Below, piece by piece: positions 21,394-31,700 of a DNA stretch of 64,000 nucleotides; position 1 is the first letter of the stretch; each line of letters opens with the position of its first letter. Source of the DNA: Trypanosoma brucei gambiense DAL972 (lineage: Eukaryota; Euglenozoa; Kinetoplastea; Trypanosomatida; Trypanosomatidae). Location of the stretch: positions 1,054,001-1,118,000 of the forward strand of contig NC_026744.1 of NCBI RefSeq assembly GCF_000210295.1. Direction: 5' to 3'. The position numbers and the translations under genes are program-made. Under the pieces are notes generated by a model, which saw only the letters and a list, made by a program, of their open reading frames with translations, was not told where the DNA came from and ran no database searches.

Positions 21394-22314
21394 ATGATGC
21401 TCGCAGTTATCGTAGCTTTTGCGGTCATTTTTTTTGTTACATTGGCTCTTGCCGGCCGGGGGCTTCTTCCTTTTTATCGTTATCCTCCCATCGCCCTCAA
21501 CCCAGACGTATATCAGTCGTTCAAACTTGTGAAGAAAACTCGCGTGACGCATGATTCTTTCATTTTTCGCTTTGCCCTCCACGCCTCGCATCAATGCCTT
21601 GGTTTACCGACGGGTCACCACATTCGGTTCCGTGTCGCGTCCAAACACAACTTTACGGGCACCCCACAAGTTGTTCAGCACTCTTACACTCCCATTTCAT
21701 CAAATGACGACAAGGGATTCGTGGATTTCCTTGTGAAAATATATTACAAGGGCTCCAATCCGGCATTCCCCAACGGTGGGCGGCTCTCACAACATCTTGA
21801 CAGTTTGTCCATTGGTGAGGCTGTGGAGATGTTAGGCCCAGTGGGGAAGTTTCAGTACATGGGAAACGGTGACTATACGGTGGAGATGGGTAAGGGAGAG
21901 GTAAAGCGGCAGCATATAGCTGGTTTTGCAATGGTTGCTGGTGGTACAGGGATTACACCAATGATGCAAATTATTCATGCCATACTTAAATCACCTGAGG
22001 ATCCCACGCGGCTTTGGTTAGTCTATTCCAACCACACAGAGGAGGACATTTTACTGCGGGATGCACTAGACGAGGCATGTAAGGACCCGCGTGTGAAGGT
22101 ATGGCACACTCTCACTCGCAGTGCCCCCCCGGATTGGGCGTATGGAAGAGGGCGTGTTAACGAAGAGATGCTTCGCACTCACCTCCCCCCACCGCAGCTG
22201 GAGGAGGGCTCAGTAACCGTATTGTTATGTGGTCCCCCGCTTATGCTTCAGGACGCAGTGAAGCCAAACCTGCTCAACATTGGGTACTCACAAGACAATA
22301 TATTTACCTTTTAA
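21394..22314 (+). CDS. NADH-cytochrome b5 reductase family protein
   Basis: A 306-residue flavoprotein of the ferredoxin-NADP reductase superfamily. It starts with a hydrophobic anchor (about residues 3-20) and a short basic linker, as in membrane-bound b5 reductases. The FAD-binding part includes PTGHHIRFRV, then HSYTP at residues 96-100 where the family normally has RxYTP, and GGRLSQHLDSL. The NADH domain has GGTGITP at 183-189 and CGPPLM from residue 279, ending in the usual short Phe-containing tail (IFTF). Known members pass electrons from NADH to cytochrome b5 for fatty-acid desaturation, elongation and sterol synthesis at the ER or outer mitochondrial membrane. The Arg-to-His change in the flavin motif is unusual. 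Two ATGs lie in tandem at 21394 and 21397. Confidence 0.9.
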   Translation: MMLAVIVAFAVIFFVTLALAGRGLLPFYRYPPIALNPDVYQSFKLVKKTRVTHDSFIFRFALHASHQCLGLPTGHHIRFRVASKHNFTGTPQVVQHSYTPISSNDDKGFVDFLVKIYYKGSNPAFPNGGRLSQHLDSLSIGEAVEMLGPVGKFQYMGNGDYTVEMGKGEVKRQHIAGFAMVAGGTGITPMMQIIHAILKSPEDPTRLWLVYSNHTEEDILLRDALDEACKDPRVKVWHTLTRSAPPDWAYGRGRVNEEMLRTHLPPPQLEEGSVTVLLCGPPLMLQDAVKPNLLNIGYSQDNIFTF

Positions 22315-23408
22315 TGAAACGTTCAGTAGGGTTTGTTGTTGGTGTTGTTGAGGGCAAAGGGAGCGTCGCAAATTCAAGTGCTCTAGCGGACGAGTGTAAA
22401 TAATATGAACAATAAAACACAACCGAGCACGTGCCAACAAATGGTGACACGCATAGCCAGTTGGCACAAAGACTGCACTGGAGCTGCTCCCTTGTGCATC
22501 GTCTCTCCATAATCCCCTTCTTCGGTCGTAATCATGCGACGCAAATTTACAATAACAAATGAATCAGCTCAGTGAGGTTAAGGCACCGAGACACATTTCT
22601 GTACAGTTGTTACAACAGGTGGAATGAATGAGGAATGAGGGAGAGAGGATCAGAAAAGGACTCAACTGTGGTTGCTTGTCGCGGCGTTTCGTGCAGCTTT
22701 CTTTCAGTGAAGAAATGGTTATCGTACGATCGTACTTTCCCCCACATACACTCCGTTTTCTTGCCTTAATATGATACGGTGTGGAAGCAAAACTCTGACA
22801 GTGATTTCCCCTCGCTCGTGTATTTTACCCGTCGTAACGAAATGATATTTTCCGTGCTCTCTTTTCTTCTTTTCACCGCCAGGCCGCAGAGACGGTTAGG
22901 TTTGGGAGTGATACCGTTTTGTTTTTGTTTTTTTTGTAAAGGAGAGAGTAATAAAGACAAAGTGTTCTGTAACCTTCCTCTTTTGTGTGTGGAAAAATAA
23001 AAGAGGATACAAAGAGGGGAGAGAGGCGTATAGTCATCAAAGTTCCCGAGCGGGAAGAGAAGAAAAGGGGGAAAAAGTAAAGGGACAGGAAAAGAGGTCG
23101 AAATACTCGTTCGTCTACAGTCTTTGCCTTCTTTCAGCTGTGACTGAAGCGGGGAACTCAAGTACACTTTTATTTGGGTGGGGGAAGTGAGAGTAGGTTC
23201 TCTAAAAAAGAATTTAACGTCCGCTGCGTCACACACACACACATATACACATATACATATATATATATATATAGGAAACTAGGGGGAAAAGGTAAGAAGA
23301 AGGGAGTAGGTAATTGTAAACGATAAGAGTCTGTCAAAAGGTACAGGTAAATCGACAGAAACAAACAGTAGGGACACATTTTCACTTCCAACCGACCCAA
23401 ATACATAT
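22315..23408. other. Intergenic region
   Basis: A 1.1-kb spacer with pyrimidine-rich DNA at about 22830-22940 and an (AT)n-containing CACACA/TATATA block at 23220-23274. No coding region is supported. Confidence 0.6.
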
Positions 23409-24131
23409 ATGGAAACGAAAGAGAGTTGCAGGGAGCAGGACCCTGACGTGGTGTGTGGACAGGAAGAAGCACAAACCCCTGAAGCCACATGTGGGGAAGA
23501 AGCGACAGAAACACAAGAGGCGCCCGAGGCTACAGAAATGAAAGGAGAGGAACAACAGGACGACAATCCTTCGTGTGAAAATGAGGAAGCACAAAACGCC
23601 GGTGCTCCCCCTGATGAAGAGGAGGGAGACGTAACCGAACCCCCGGATGCAACAGTCGGGTCCCATACGTCACAGGAAGCTGGAGTGAACTCCGTTACTG
23701 CTGAAGGGGGTTCCGCTTGCACTTCCCCAAAGGGCGTAAGTGTTACGGCACCTTCACCTACTGAAGACAATTTTCCGGATCGACAACCACAAATTCGACG
23801 GCGGTTGTCATGTGCAGGGCTGCGAATCGGGGAACACTCGCGTCAGGTCGATGAGGAATACGGTTATCCTCCGTCACATTATCACACACTTACTGTGAAT
23901 TGCGGTGGTGCCAACGGGGATGGCGATAATATTAACTGTGGGCAACCCTTTGCTCCCATGGCGAGGGGAGTGGGACTTGTTGATCTTCCGTCCATGTATG
24001 CGAAAAAAGATAACGCTAATGGAGATGCCGTTCTCCCAGCCGCCTCACTGTTTGCGCATGGAAGCCCGGGGGAGGAATGGGAATCCACCTTCACCGTTAA
24101 GATGGGTTTACATGCCAATGATGATGACTGA
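23409..24131 (+). CDS. Hypothetical acidic protein
   Basis: A 240-residue open frame. The first ~120 residues are Glu, Thr, Pro and Ala-rich and look disordered (many EE, EA and TP pairs). The central part has a basic patch with QIRRRLSCAGLRIGEHS, and the C-terminal part is more mixed, ending in Asp residues. No domain, signal peptide or membrane span is visible and I do not recognise the family. Support for coding comes from length, strand agreement with its neighbours and position between spacers with splice-type signals. The basic RRRLS could be a kinase target site, which is only a suggestion. The ATG at 23409 follows AT-rich leader DNA. Confidence 0.6.
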   Translation: METKESCREQDPDVVCGQEEAQTPEATCGEEATETQEAPEATEMKGEEQQDDNPSCENEEAQNAGAPPDEEEGDVTEPPDATVGSHTSQEAGVNSVTAEGGSACTSPKGVSVTAPSPTEDNFPDRQPQIRRRLSCAGLRIGEHSRQVDEEYGYPPSHYHTLTVNCGGANGDGDNINCGQPFAPMARGVGLVDLPSMYAKKDNANGDAVLPAASLFAHGSPGEEWESTFTVKMGLHANDDD

Positions 24132-26610
24132 TTGAAATGGTGTTATTGTTCGCCCTGCGAGTTCCTTTCTTTTCCTTTCCTTTCCTTTTGTTTTATTTTA
24201 TTCTTATCCTTATTATTTTATACCATTGTTTTAAGCAGTAACTAGTTTACTCCGTTTTCCTCCTTTTTTTTTTTGCGTCTGTGTTTTGTAACACTATTGC
24301 TTGTAGGGTGAGAATGGGATATTCCGCTAAGGAGGGAGAGGGGTTACAAAAGAAGAAAAAAAAAAGAAAAGAATGGGATGGGATGGATGGATGAGAAGGG
24401 GGGGGGGGACACAAATCCAACATAACCTGAAGAAGAGCGTACTTTTGCATGCGTATGTTTTTTTTTTGTGTGTGATTATGTTGGATTTGTGTCCCCCCTC
24501 CCAATTCTTTTTTGTTTTCAGTTTGCCTCCTTCCCGCTGCGAAGTGTGTAGTTATATTACGCCTCTATACCCTTTTTAAAATTTGACAGTTCCTTTTTTA
24601 TTTTGATGATTTTCATTCTTCCGCTAATGATGGTGGGTGCAGCCGTTTGGTACGGCACAGTTTTTCTTTTTCGTTTTTTTTTTATTTCATGTATTTCCAT
24701 CCCTTTTTCCCTTTTACACATATCCTTTTCTTTTTGTATTGCAATTGCACACATTTTGTTTCGTTTCATACTGGCGGCCGCAAGCACCCGCATGATTACA
24801 GAAAAAAAAAAAAGACATATGTGGATGGGGCGGATGAAAAAGAAACTTGTCTCATATTTTTCACACGCATTTTCTTACCGTAAGCATTGGTGAGGGTACA
24901 CGTGTGTAAATTTATTGCCAGTGCGTAAGCAGTTGGTTGAAAGGAGATTTAAAAACAAAAAATGTTGGAGGTGGAAGGCGCAAAGAGATATGTTCTTGTG
25001 TGAAGAAGGAAGGTTGGAAAGAATAACATGGTTGATCCCATGACATGTAAATACGCGCATATAGTAATAATCAAAAAAAAAATAAAAATAAAAAGAGGAA
25101 AAAAGAGGAAATGCAGCCACCTACGGTACATGAAGCACAGGGCGTATATGATAGTAAAACCAGAGACACCGGGCTGCACCCATCATTTTAAGTGTTCTCA
25201 TCTTTGCCTTTTTTTTTTCTTTTGCATGGCTTTACATCGCTGAATGGTCTTTACCTAAATGCGGGAAAGTGTATGTATGAATCTGTATAAATAAATAAAT
25301 ATATATATATATATATTCGTGTGTGGGTGTGGGTAGGTGTGTGGGAGAGAAAGGAGGGGATTTCATGCGCATACATTTATATGTCTATGAAGTATGTGCG
25401 TGTGAAACAATTATTCCTTTGCTCCCTTTTTCTTCTTCTTCTTTTGTCTTGTTTTCCTTTTTAATCGTTTGGGAAGCTAAGATACGATTGAGCCATGATA
25501 AGAAAAAAAAATGAATAGATGAGGGGAATAGACAGTGTAATTGCAAAAAGAAAAAAAAAGCAGGGGAAAAGCCTTTCCCTCTGTTCAACTTTATTTTTCT
25601 CCCCGTCGTCGCACTCTTCTTTTTCATTTCTTCGATTTTTTTTCCAAAAAAAAAAATCCCCTTCTCTCTCATTTGTGCACCCCTTTCTGATTTACGAGAG
25701 TAACGTTGGGGGAGAAAAAGCATGAAAAAAAAAGATACGTGGGATCTTTCAATAATTATTATTGAGGGTTGTTGTTGTTATTATTATCCGTATCATTATT
25801 TTTGTTATTGCTTTTCCCCCGTTTGTCTCCTTTTCGTCTTCGCCTTTGTTGTAATTTATATTTCCCACGGTTTGTTTGTAATTGTTTTTTTTTCTTTTTT
25901 GCCATCCCTTTAATCAGAAGCACCCACAACACCTTACCCGCAGTTTGGTAGGGGGAAAAAAAAATGAAGGGATGTCAAGGCATTTGGCACATTTCGGAGG
26001 CGAGCAGGAAAAGTCAAATAAAATGAAAAGAAATGGGATGAAGTGAAGTAAGGATGAAATGCAGCGAAGTGGATAAAAGCGGAGAAAGGAATGCGGGGGG
26101 AGAGTGAGTGATGTTTAATATTCGAGAAATTTTCTTGAAAACATGTGTGAATGAGTTGAGTTGATTGAGACGTTTTGATGTTTTTGCTGCTGTTGTTATT
26201 GTTGTTGTTGTTGTTGTTGTTGTGTTTTGCTGTTGAATGTAAGTGACCACTGATTCGGAGTGCATACGGTTTTGGTCCTACCTTATGCTTTGTGTTTTCA
26301 TGTGCGTTTTTTTTTTTTTTTGGGGGTACCCTCTTCCCAATGTGTATGTTAGCGCGTGTACGGGCTTGAGCCACGTGGCTTGAAGATTTCGCCATGTGTT
26401 TCCCTCCTATTATTGTTATTTATGGAACTGTTCTTTTCCCTTTATTCTGCTTTGCGTTTTGGTGGGAAAAAGAAGAGCACGCCACAAGGGAGAAACAGTG
26501 AAAAGCAGAAGGGGGAATACTCATAAGCAATCAGATACAAAGGGAAAGGGAAAAAGAAAGCATAAAGAATAGGAGCACAGTGAGGGAAAGAGCGGGGCGA
26601 ATCATTCATC
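24132..26610. other. Intergenic region, 2.5 kb, with long hairpin
   Basis: No gene is supported. Contents: a 27-bp inverted repeat at 24399-24502 (listed separately), many mixed poly-A, poly-T and poly-G runs, (AT)n at about 25300-25316, and a (TTG)n block at about 26188-26222. Open frames here are all low complexity. It is probably long 3' UTR of the acidic protein gene and upstream sequence of the NDPK-like gene. Confidence 0.6.
24399..24502. repeat. Long inverted repeat, 27-bp arms
   Basis: Arms 24399-24425 and 24476-24502 pair over 27 bp, the inner 23 bp (24403-24425 with 24476-24498) perfectly and with one G-T pair just outside. The loop is 50 bases. The left arm core is ACACAAATCCAACATAA preceded by a G run. 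It lies about 270 bases downstream of the acidic protein gene stop codon, so it would be transcribed as a stable stem-loop. Confidence 0.9.
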
Positions 26611-27399
26611 ATGATTCCTGCCCTTAATGGTGTTGTTACAAAAACTGTCCTTCTCGTGCGACCGCGCTACGCACAACAGTTGGAGCTCCGCGCCCTTACA
26701 AAATACAAATTACACGAGGCCGGTTTTATCATCGTTCGTGAAGAGTACCGTCGGGTGAATGAAGAGCTTGCTGATAAAATTGCCGTTCAGCTCGACCGCG
26801 CTGCCTTTCTTAGTGGCACGGCGGCTCCCGAAGAGGTGGAGGCAGTTAACGAGGGTGATAGTGCCACAAATGGCTCGCGGATGTTCACACGCTCGCACGT
26901 TACAGTTGGCGCACAAGAACTTGTGGGGAATGCGTACTTATACGTCCTGGCCCATCGGGATTGCCACGCAGAGCTGCTTCGGTTCCTTGACCGCCTTTTT
27001 GCTGATGAGGATTACACAATGCTGTTGATGAGTATTAACGAAGAGGGAAAGGAGGCAGGTGCAGCTGCGGGGTCAGCGGCCACTCAACAGCAGGGTGATT
27101 CGCGCGGCCCGTCTATTCAATGCCCGCTATTCTGCAATGTCACAAGTGTCGCAGCAAAACAAGTTGTTCAACTGCTATTTCCACGTATGCTTGTCCACGA
27201 TGTGCCGAACCGTACGGTAACGCGTGAGTATGTGCAGGCGGAGTTGAAGAACGCGTTGATGCCTGCGCTCGTTGAGCTGTCGAGAGCAAAACCAGAAAAC
27301 CCCATCCGGTGGTTAGCTGAGCGATTGTTGAATACAAACGTGCGGGCTCCTCCACTAATATCCGCAGCTAACGGCGATACTGAGGTTACAGAACAGTAG
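26611..27399 (+). CDS. NDPK-like pseudoenzyme with Dpy-30 motif, RSP23/NME5 type
   Basis: A 262-residue protein. The N-terminal part follows the nucleoside diphosphate kinase fold: KTVLLVRPRYAQ at the first strand (normally KTxxxIKPDA), then LHEAGFIIVREEY, then GNAYLYVLAHRDCHAEL, then VTSVAAKQVVQLLFP at the helix after the active site. The canonical NxxHGSDS catalytic segment is absent, so phosphotransfer is unlikely. Residues ~55-95 and 145-165 are insertions. The C-terminal ~40 residues (LKNALMPALVELSRAKPENP, then IRWLAERLL) are a Dpy-30 motif, the dimerisation helix pair that binds amphipathic anchors. This NDPK plus Dpy-30 order is that of NME5 and Chlamydomonas RSP23, a radial spoke protein of the axoneme. 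A flagellar radial-spoke role is inferred. Confidence 0.78.
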   Translation: MIPALNGVVTKTVLLVRPRYAQQLELRALTKYKLHEAGFIIVREEYRRVNEELADKIAVQLDRAAFLSGTAAPEEVEAVNEGDSATNGSRMFTRSHVTVGAQELVGNAYLYVLAHRDCHAELLRFLDRLFADEDYTMLLMSINEEGKEAGAAAGSAATQQQGDSRGPSIQCPLFCNVTSVAAKQVVQLLFPRMLVHDVPNRTVTREYVQAELKNALMPALVELSRAKPENPIRWLAERLLNTNVRAPPLISAANGDTEVTEQ

Positions 27400-28708
27400 A
27401 GGGCGGTTGCAAGTGCTTTCATGAATGAAAGGAATGCGTTACTTTTTGTTGTAAAATGTCCTCACACATTTGAGAGTGGGCAGACGATACGAAGATAGAG
27501 GTGGCGAGTGAAAGCAGTGCGACATTATGGTGGTGGCGAATTTTTGGTTGTGTATTATTGTGTTGCTTATGTATGTGGCGGCTGAAGGTACGAATGGTGA
27601 ACCTTCGTAACACAATTCTTATGTTCTCTTGTTTCTGTCCCATGTGCTTTTTTGTTTTGTGATTTGTTCTCCATCATGTATAGTTGCACTAGATGACACA
27701 TGTGAGGAAGTACAAGTGGAACTGGGATAAAAAAAAATCTTTAAGGATTAGTTCTACGTAGGGTTGGCGAAATCCCTGCGAGTTGATGTTGTTTTTTTCC
27801 CTCATCATTGTTGCTTTCGTCTTGAGCGTATTTTCAGTTGGGTTTTGACTTCTTTTCCTCCCCCTTTTGTGTTTATTTTTGTTTCTGCCCCAAGTAAGCT
27901 AACTTAAGGATGTGTTGGTGAAGGTCAGCCTCTGTTACTCGTTAAAGTGCGTGGGTGCGGTGCACTCATCTCAGATGACGAACACGTAGCGGTGGTAAAT
28001 AGCTGAAGTGAGCGAACGCATGATAAAATGTCTATTTTTTGAGGTAAAAGCAAAAAAAACAACAACAACAACAACTGTGGGGTTACAAGTGAGGGAAAGT
28101 TTTGGATGGTGTATTTGTCGTTCATCCTTCCCCATTTATATTTTTTGGCACCCTACAAATTCTCATGTGATGTGCTGTCACTGCTACCCCCTCTCTTTTT
28201 CGTATGGGGTCGGAAGGAGGGTGGAACTGGAGAGTGAGTTGATTTCGCGTGTCGGAAGCGATTGCAAGACAGGCATGATTGTTATCGGCAACGCTGATGC
28301 GGAAATGAATGAGAATAACTATGATGTGGTGTGCATGTGTCGGCATATGAGCATATATTCATATATATATATATATATATATATGAATGTTCCTCAGCGG
28401 GCCGCGCTTGCGCTGCTACAATTACTGTTGTGGTGTTTGTAGCCTTACCATGCGTGTAAGGTATACGGACGGTTAATTTTGGGTAAAAATAATGAAGCCG
28501 TGCATTTTGTTTGCAACTGGTTTTCGGTCGCTCTCGTCCATTAGCCGGTACTTCGCCTCTGGGAGGTGACCGTGGGCATCATTCGGTACTTTTAGTTACC
28601 ATCAGGAGTGATCTGTCAGGAAGGCTGAGAAGAAAATTTCCTCCACTTTTCCCCGCCTAACTTTATCTACTCTCTACCATTTAATAATCGATGAAATGAA
28701 ATCACAGC
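27400..28708. other. Intergenic region
   Basis: A 1.3-kb spacer with an (AAC)n run near 28055-28075 and (AT)n at about 28363-28383. Pyrimidine-rich sequence at 28635-28680 precedes the subtilase gene. A minimal upstream ORF (ATG-AAA-TGA at 28691) lies just before the subtilase ATG. No gene recognised. Confidence 0.6.
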
Positions 28709-31700
28709 ATGACATGCATACAGGAAAACATTACAGGGCTGCTTTTCTTGTGTTGTTGCCTGTCACTTTCGCTATGGGTACTTTCGACTTGCAAAGCCCA
28801 TGCTGATGGGGAAGCCGCAGAGCCAAACACCAGCTGTTCGTATATGTTGATGCTCGATTGTCTTTTACATCCTGAGGCTACTGAGGTGGCGACCCGACGT
28901 CTACAGAAAACAAATAGGTGGAAATGGTGGCGTAGTGGCCTTCCAAGTGGATCGGAAGTGCATGTGCATCCCCCTCCAGCGCCTTTTGGGACGTGGAATG
29001 ACTTTCTGTTGATGGATATTCGCTCTCCCCTTTGTGGTAAGTTGTCAGGGAATGTTATGGAGAGTGAAATAAGTGGGACCTCATTCGCTCTTCCTACCGT
29101 AGGGCGAGTTATTGTATTACGTGTCGTGGAAGATAGGTGGGTTCCAAAAGAATTTACGCGCACCCATTCGATTGAGTCACGAGGCGACAAACTTTCCCGA
29201 TGGCGGTACCCCCGTCAGTATTTGAGGCTACGAACGGCACTGAGGTGGAGCGGGTTGGGTGTTCGAGTGGCTGTACTCGACAATGGTGTTGATGCGGCGC
29301 TTTTACCACAACGGGATGTAGAGGGGATACCGAATTCTGCGGGGGAAAAAAGTGACTGGTCAGTTGCACTATGCAGGAGTTTTGTGCCCGATGTGCCATG
29401 CGAGAACCGCCGTGATTCACATGGCACCTTCAGCGTGTCCGTTACAGCTGGCAACATTTCCTTGACTAGTAACCTTCGCAGTAACGAAGGGTTCGGCAAT
29501 CAAACCACGTCCTTTACCGATGCGAGCACCGCAGAAGAAATGCCTGCAGTGAGTAAACATTACGTGGGCGTGGCCCCTGGTTCTACTGTTGGTATGTTTC
29601 GTGTGTTCGACGATGCTCGGGGCTCAAAGACATCGTGGCTGGTGTCTGCTTTGAACGATGTGTTGCAGTGGCGAGCCGATGTTGTGAGTTTGGCGTTTGG
29701 TGGCACTGATAATATGGACACCATTTTCACCGAGAAAATCCGTGTGTTGGCAATGTCAGGCGTCGTTGTCGTTGCGGCAGCTGGAAACGATGGTCCAACA
29801 ATGGGAACAATTCACAACCCCGCTGACCAGGCGGAGGTATTGGCGGTTGGCTCCCTTGGAACGGTTAATTGCCGCATCGTTGCGAGCGTTATGACCGCGC
29901 ACCCTGGCCACGATGATGGAGAAGGAAACTGCACAGACAGTCGTGACCAGCGGTGGGTCTCGCAGTTTTCCGGCAGGGGTCCGTCTACGGTGGAATTCCC
30001 ATTCGGCGCTGGTCGGGTACGGCCGGATATTTTGGCGCTTGGAGAACATGTGGTTGGTGTAGGGCGTGTGATGGAGAAGTTTGGTATGAGTGGTGAGGAG
30101 AGGGTGCTGGGGCTGCAGGTATCTCACGGCACAAGTGTTGCAACGGCACTTGTAGCTGGGGTTGCTGCGTTGTGCATAGAAGCACTACGGACTCTGGGTG
30201 ACGGGACACGCGTTAACGTCGCACTTGTGAAGGGACTTTTAATTGAGACGGCTGTGGAGCTGGTTCCTAACACTGAGAGCCTTAACTCTGTTGAAAGGGT
30301 TCTGATGCAGGAAAGGAAGAAGTACTCTCCACAGGGTGCCGGGAGCTGGTCAACCGAAGGAGATGCGTTCTTGAATGGGAAGCGACGGAGAACGCTCGAT
30401 GGGGTCGATATGGTCCACACTCTATTTCACTACCGGAACGTACTTCAGTTCAGTCGTTTGAGCCAAGGCGGTGGGGAGGTGTGTCCCACATGCGCGCTCT
30501 CTCGAATCGAACTGAGGGCCCACGAATACGATCGACTACTGGAGGTTTTTGCGTTCCCCAAGGCTGTTGATGCAACGGCCGACCATCACCTTCCACATGG
30601 TGGCAAAGGACCAGCCGCAGCAACATTAGGCCCCTGCCTGCTCAACTGGCCTTACTGCGAGCAGCCTTTGTTTCCCTCTGCAGCACCTATCGCGTTTAAT
30701 TTAAGCCTTCATAATGCTCGCTGTGAGTCCTCGCGGCTAAATCTCATTTCGCCAAACGTAACAATTTCAGGAGCCGAAGGTTTTTGCAGTACGAATCGCG
30801 TCTGTGAGCCAGGTTATCTTGGTGCCGAAATCGCACAGCAATTGGTGCTTGTGCGAGCTGATGCTTCCCTTGTTATGTCTGCCCACAGTGGATGGCTATC
30901 ACTATTTGCCCTTTCACCTGCGAATGCCTCCACGACGCAAATACCACCACCTACGTCAGCGGCTGAATCCAACTCTCCAGATTCTTTCGCTTTGGATAGG
31001 TACGATCTTATTACAGTGATTGGATCTGTAAGACTTGCCTACCTGTGCACGGCAAGCGGTGAACATCAGAAGGCGAATGCGGATGTTGACGAATCAGGGG
31101 GAGTTCGTTCCGTTACTGTGCCCTTTAAATTACCGGTTGTGCGGCGCCCCTCCCGACTTGAGCGTGTGGGTTTCGATATGAGTCATCAGTGGTTTTATCC
31201 TCCAGGTCAAGTACCTGATGATGATATCCGTCAAGAGAGACATGTACTTCACTACCGCCGCGGCAACGGGCGCCTCCGCGGCCATGCTGTGCGAAGCCGC
31301 TCGGGAGAAAAGCGGTGTGGTGCCTACGAATGTGAGAGTGATCATCTCTATACAAATATGGCACCGTTCTTCTTGTATCTTCGGCGGGTTCTTGGTTTAT
31401 TTGTTGAGCAGCCACTGCTCACTTACCTACCATTCGGTGTTAGCAAGATTATCGGTTTCGGAGAGGTTAACGCGAAGAGGGATGTAAAGAATGTTTCCGC
31501 AGCGGCGTTGAAGCGGTATTATGGGAACATAGGCGCTCTCATACTGTTCGATGTGGAGTTACCGCTTTTGCAGATGGAGCGTACTCTTATTTCGGACGCA
31601 GTTCGTTACGAAAAACTCCACTTACTAGTTGTGAGCGAATGGTTCAGCAGGAGCATAGCACGGGGAACCTCGTCTCATAGTTCAACCCCCGGTGGATCCT

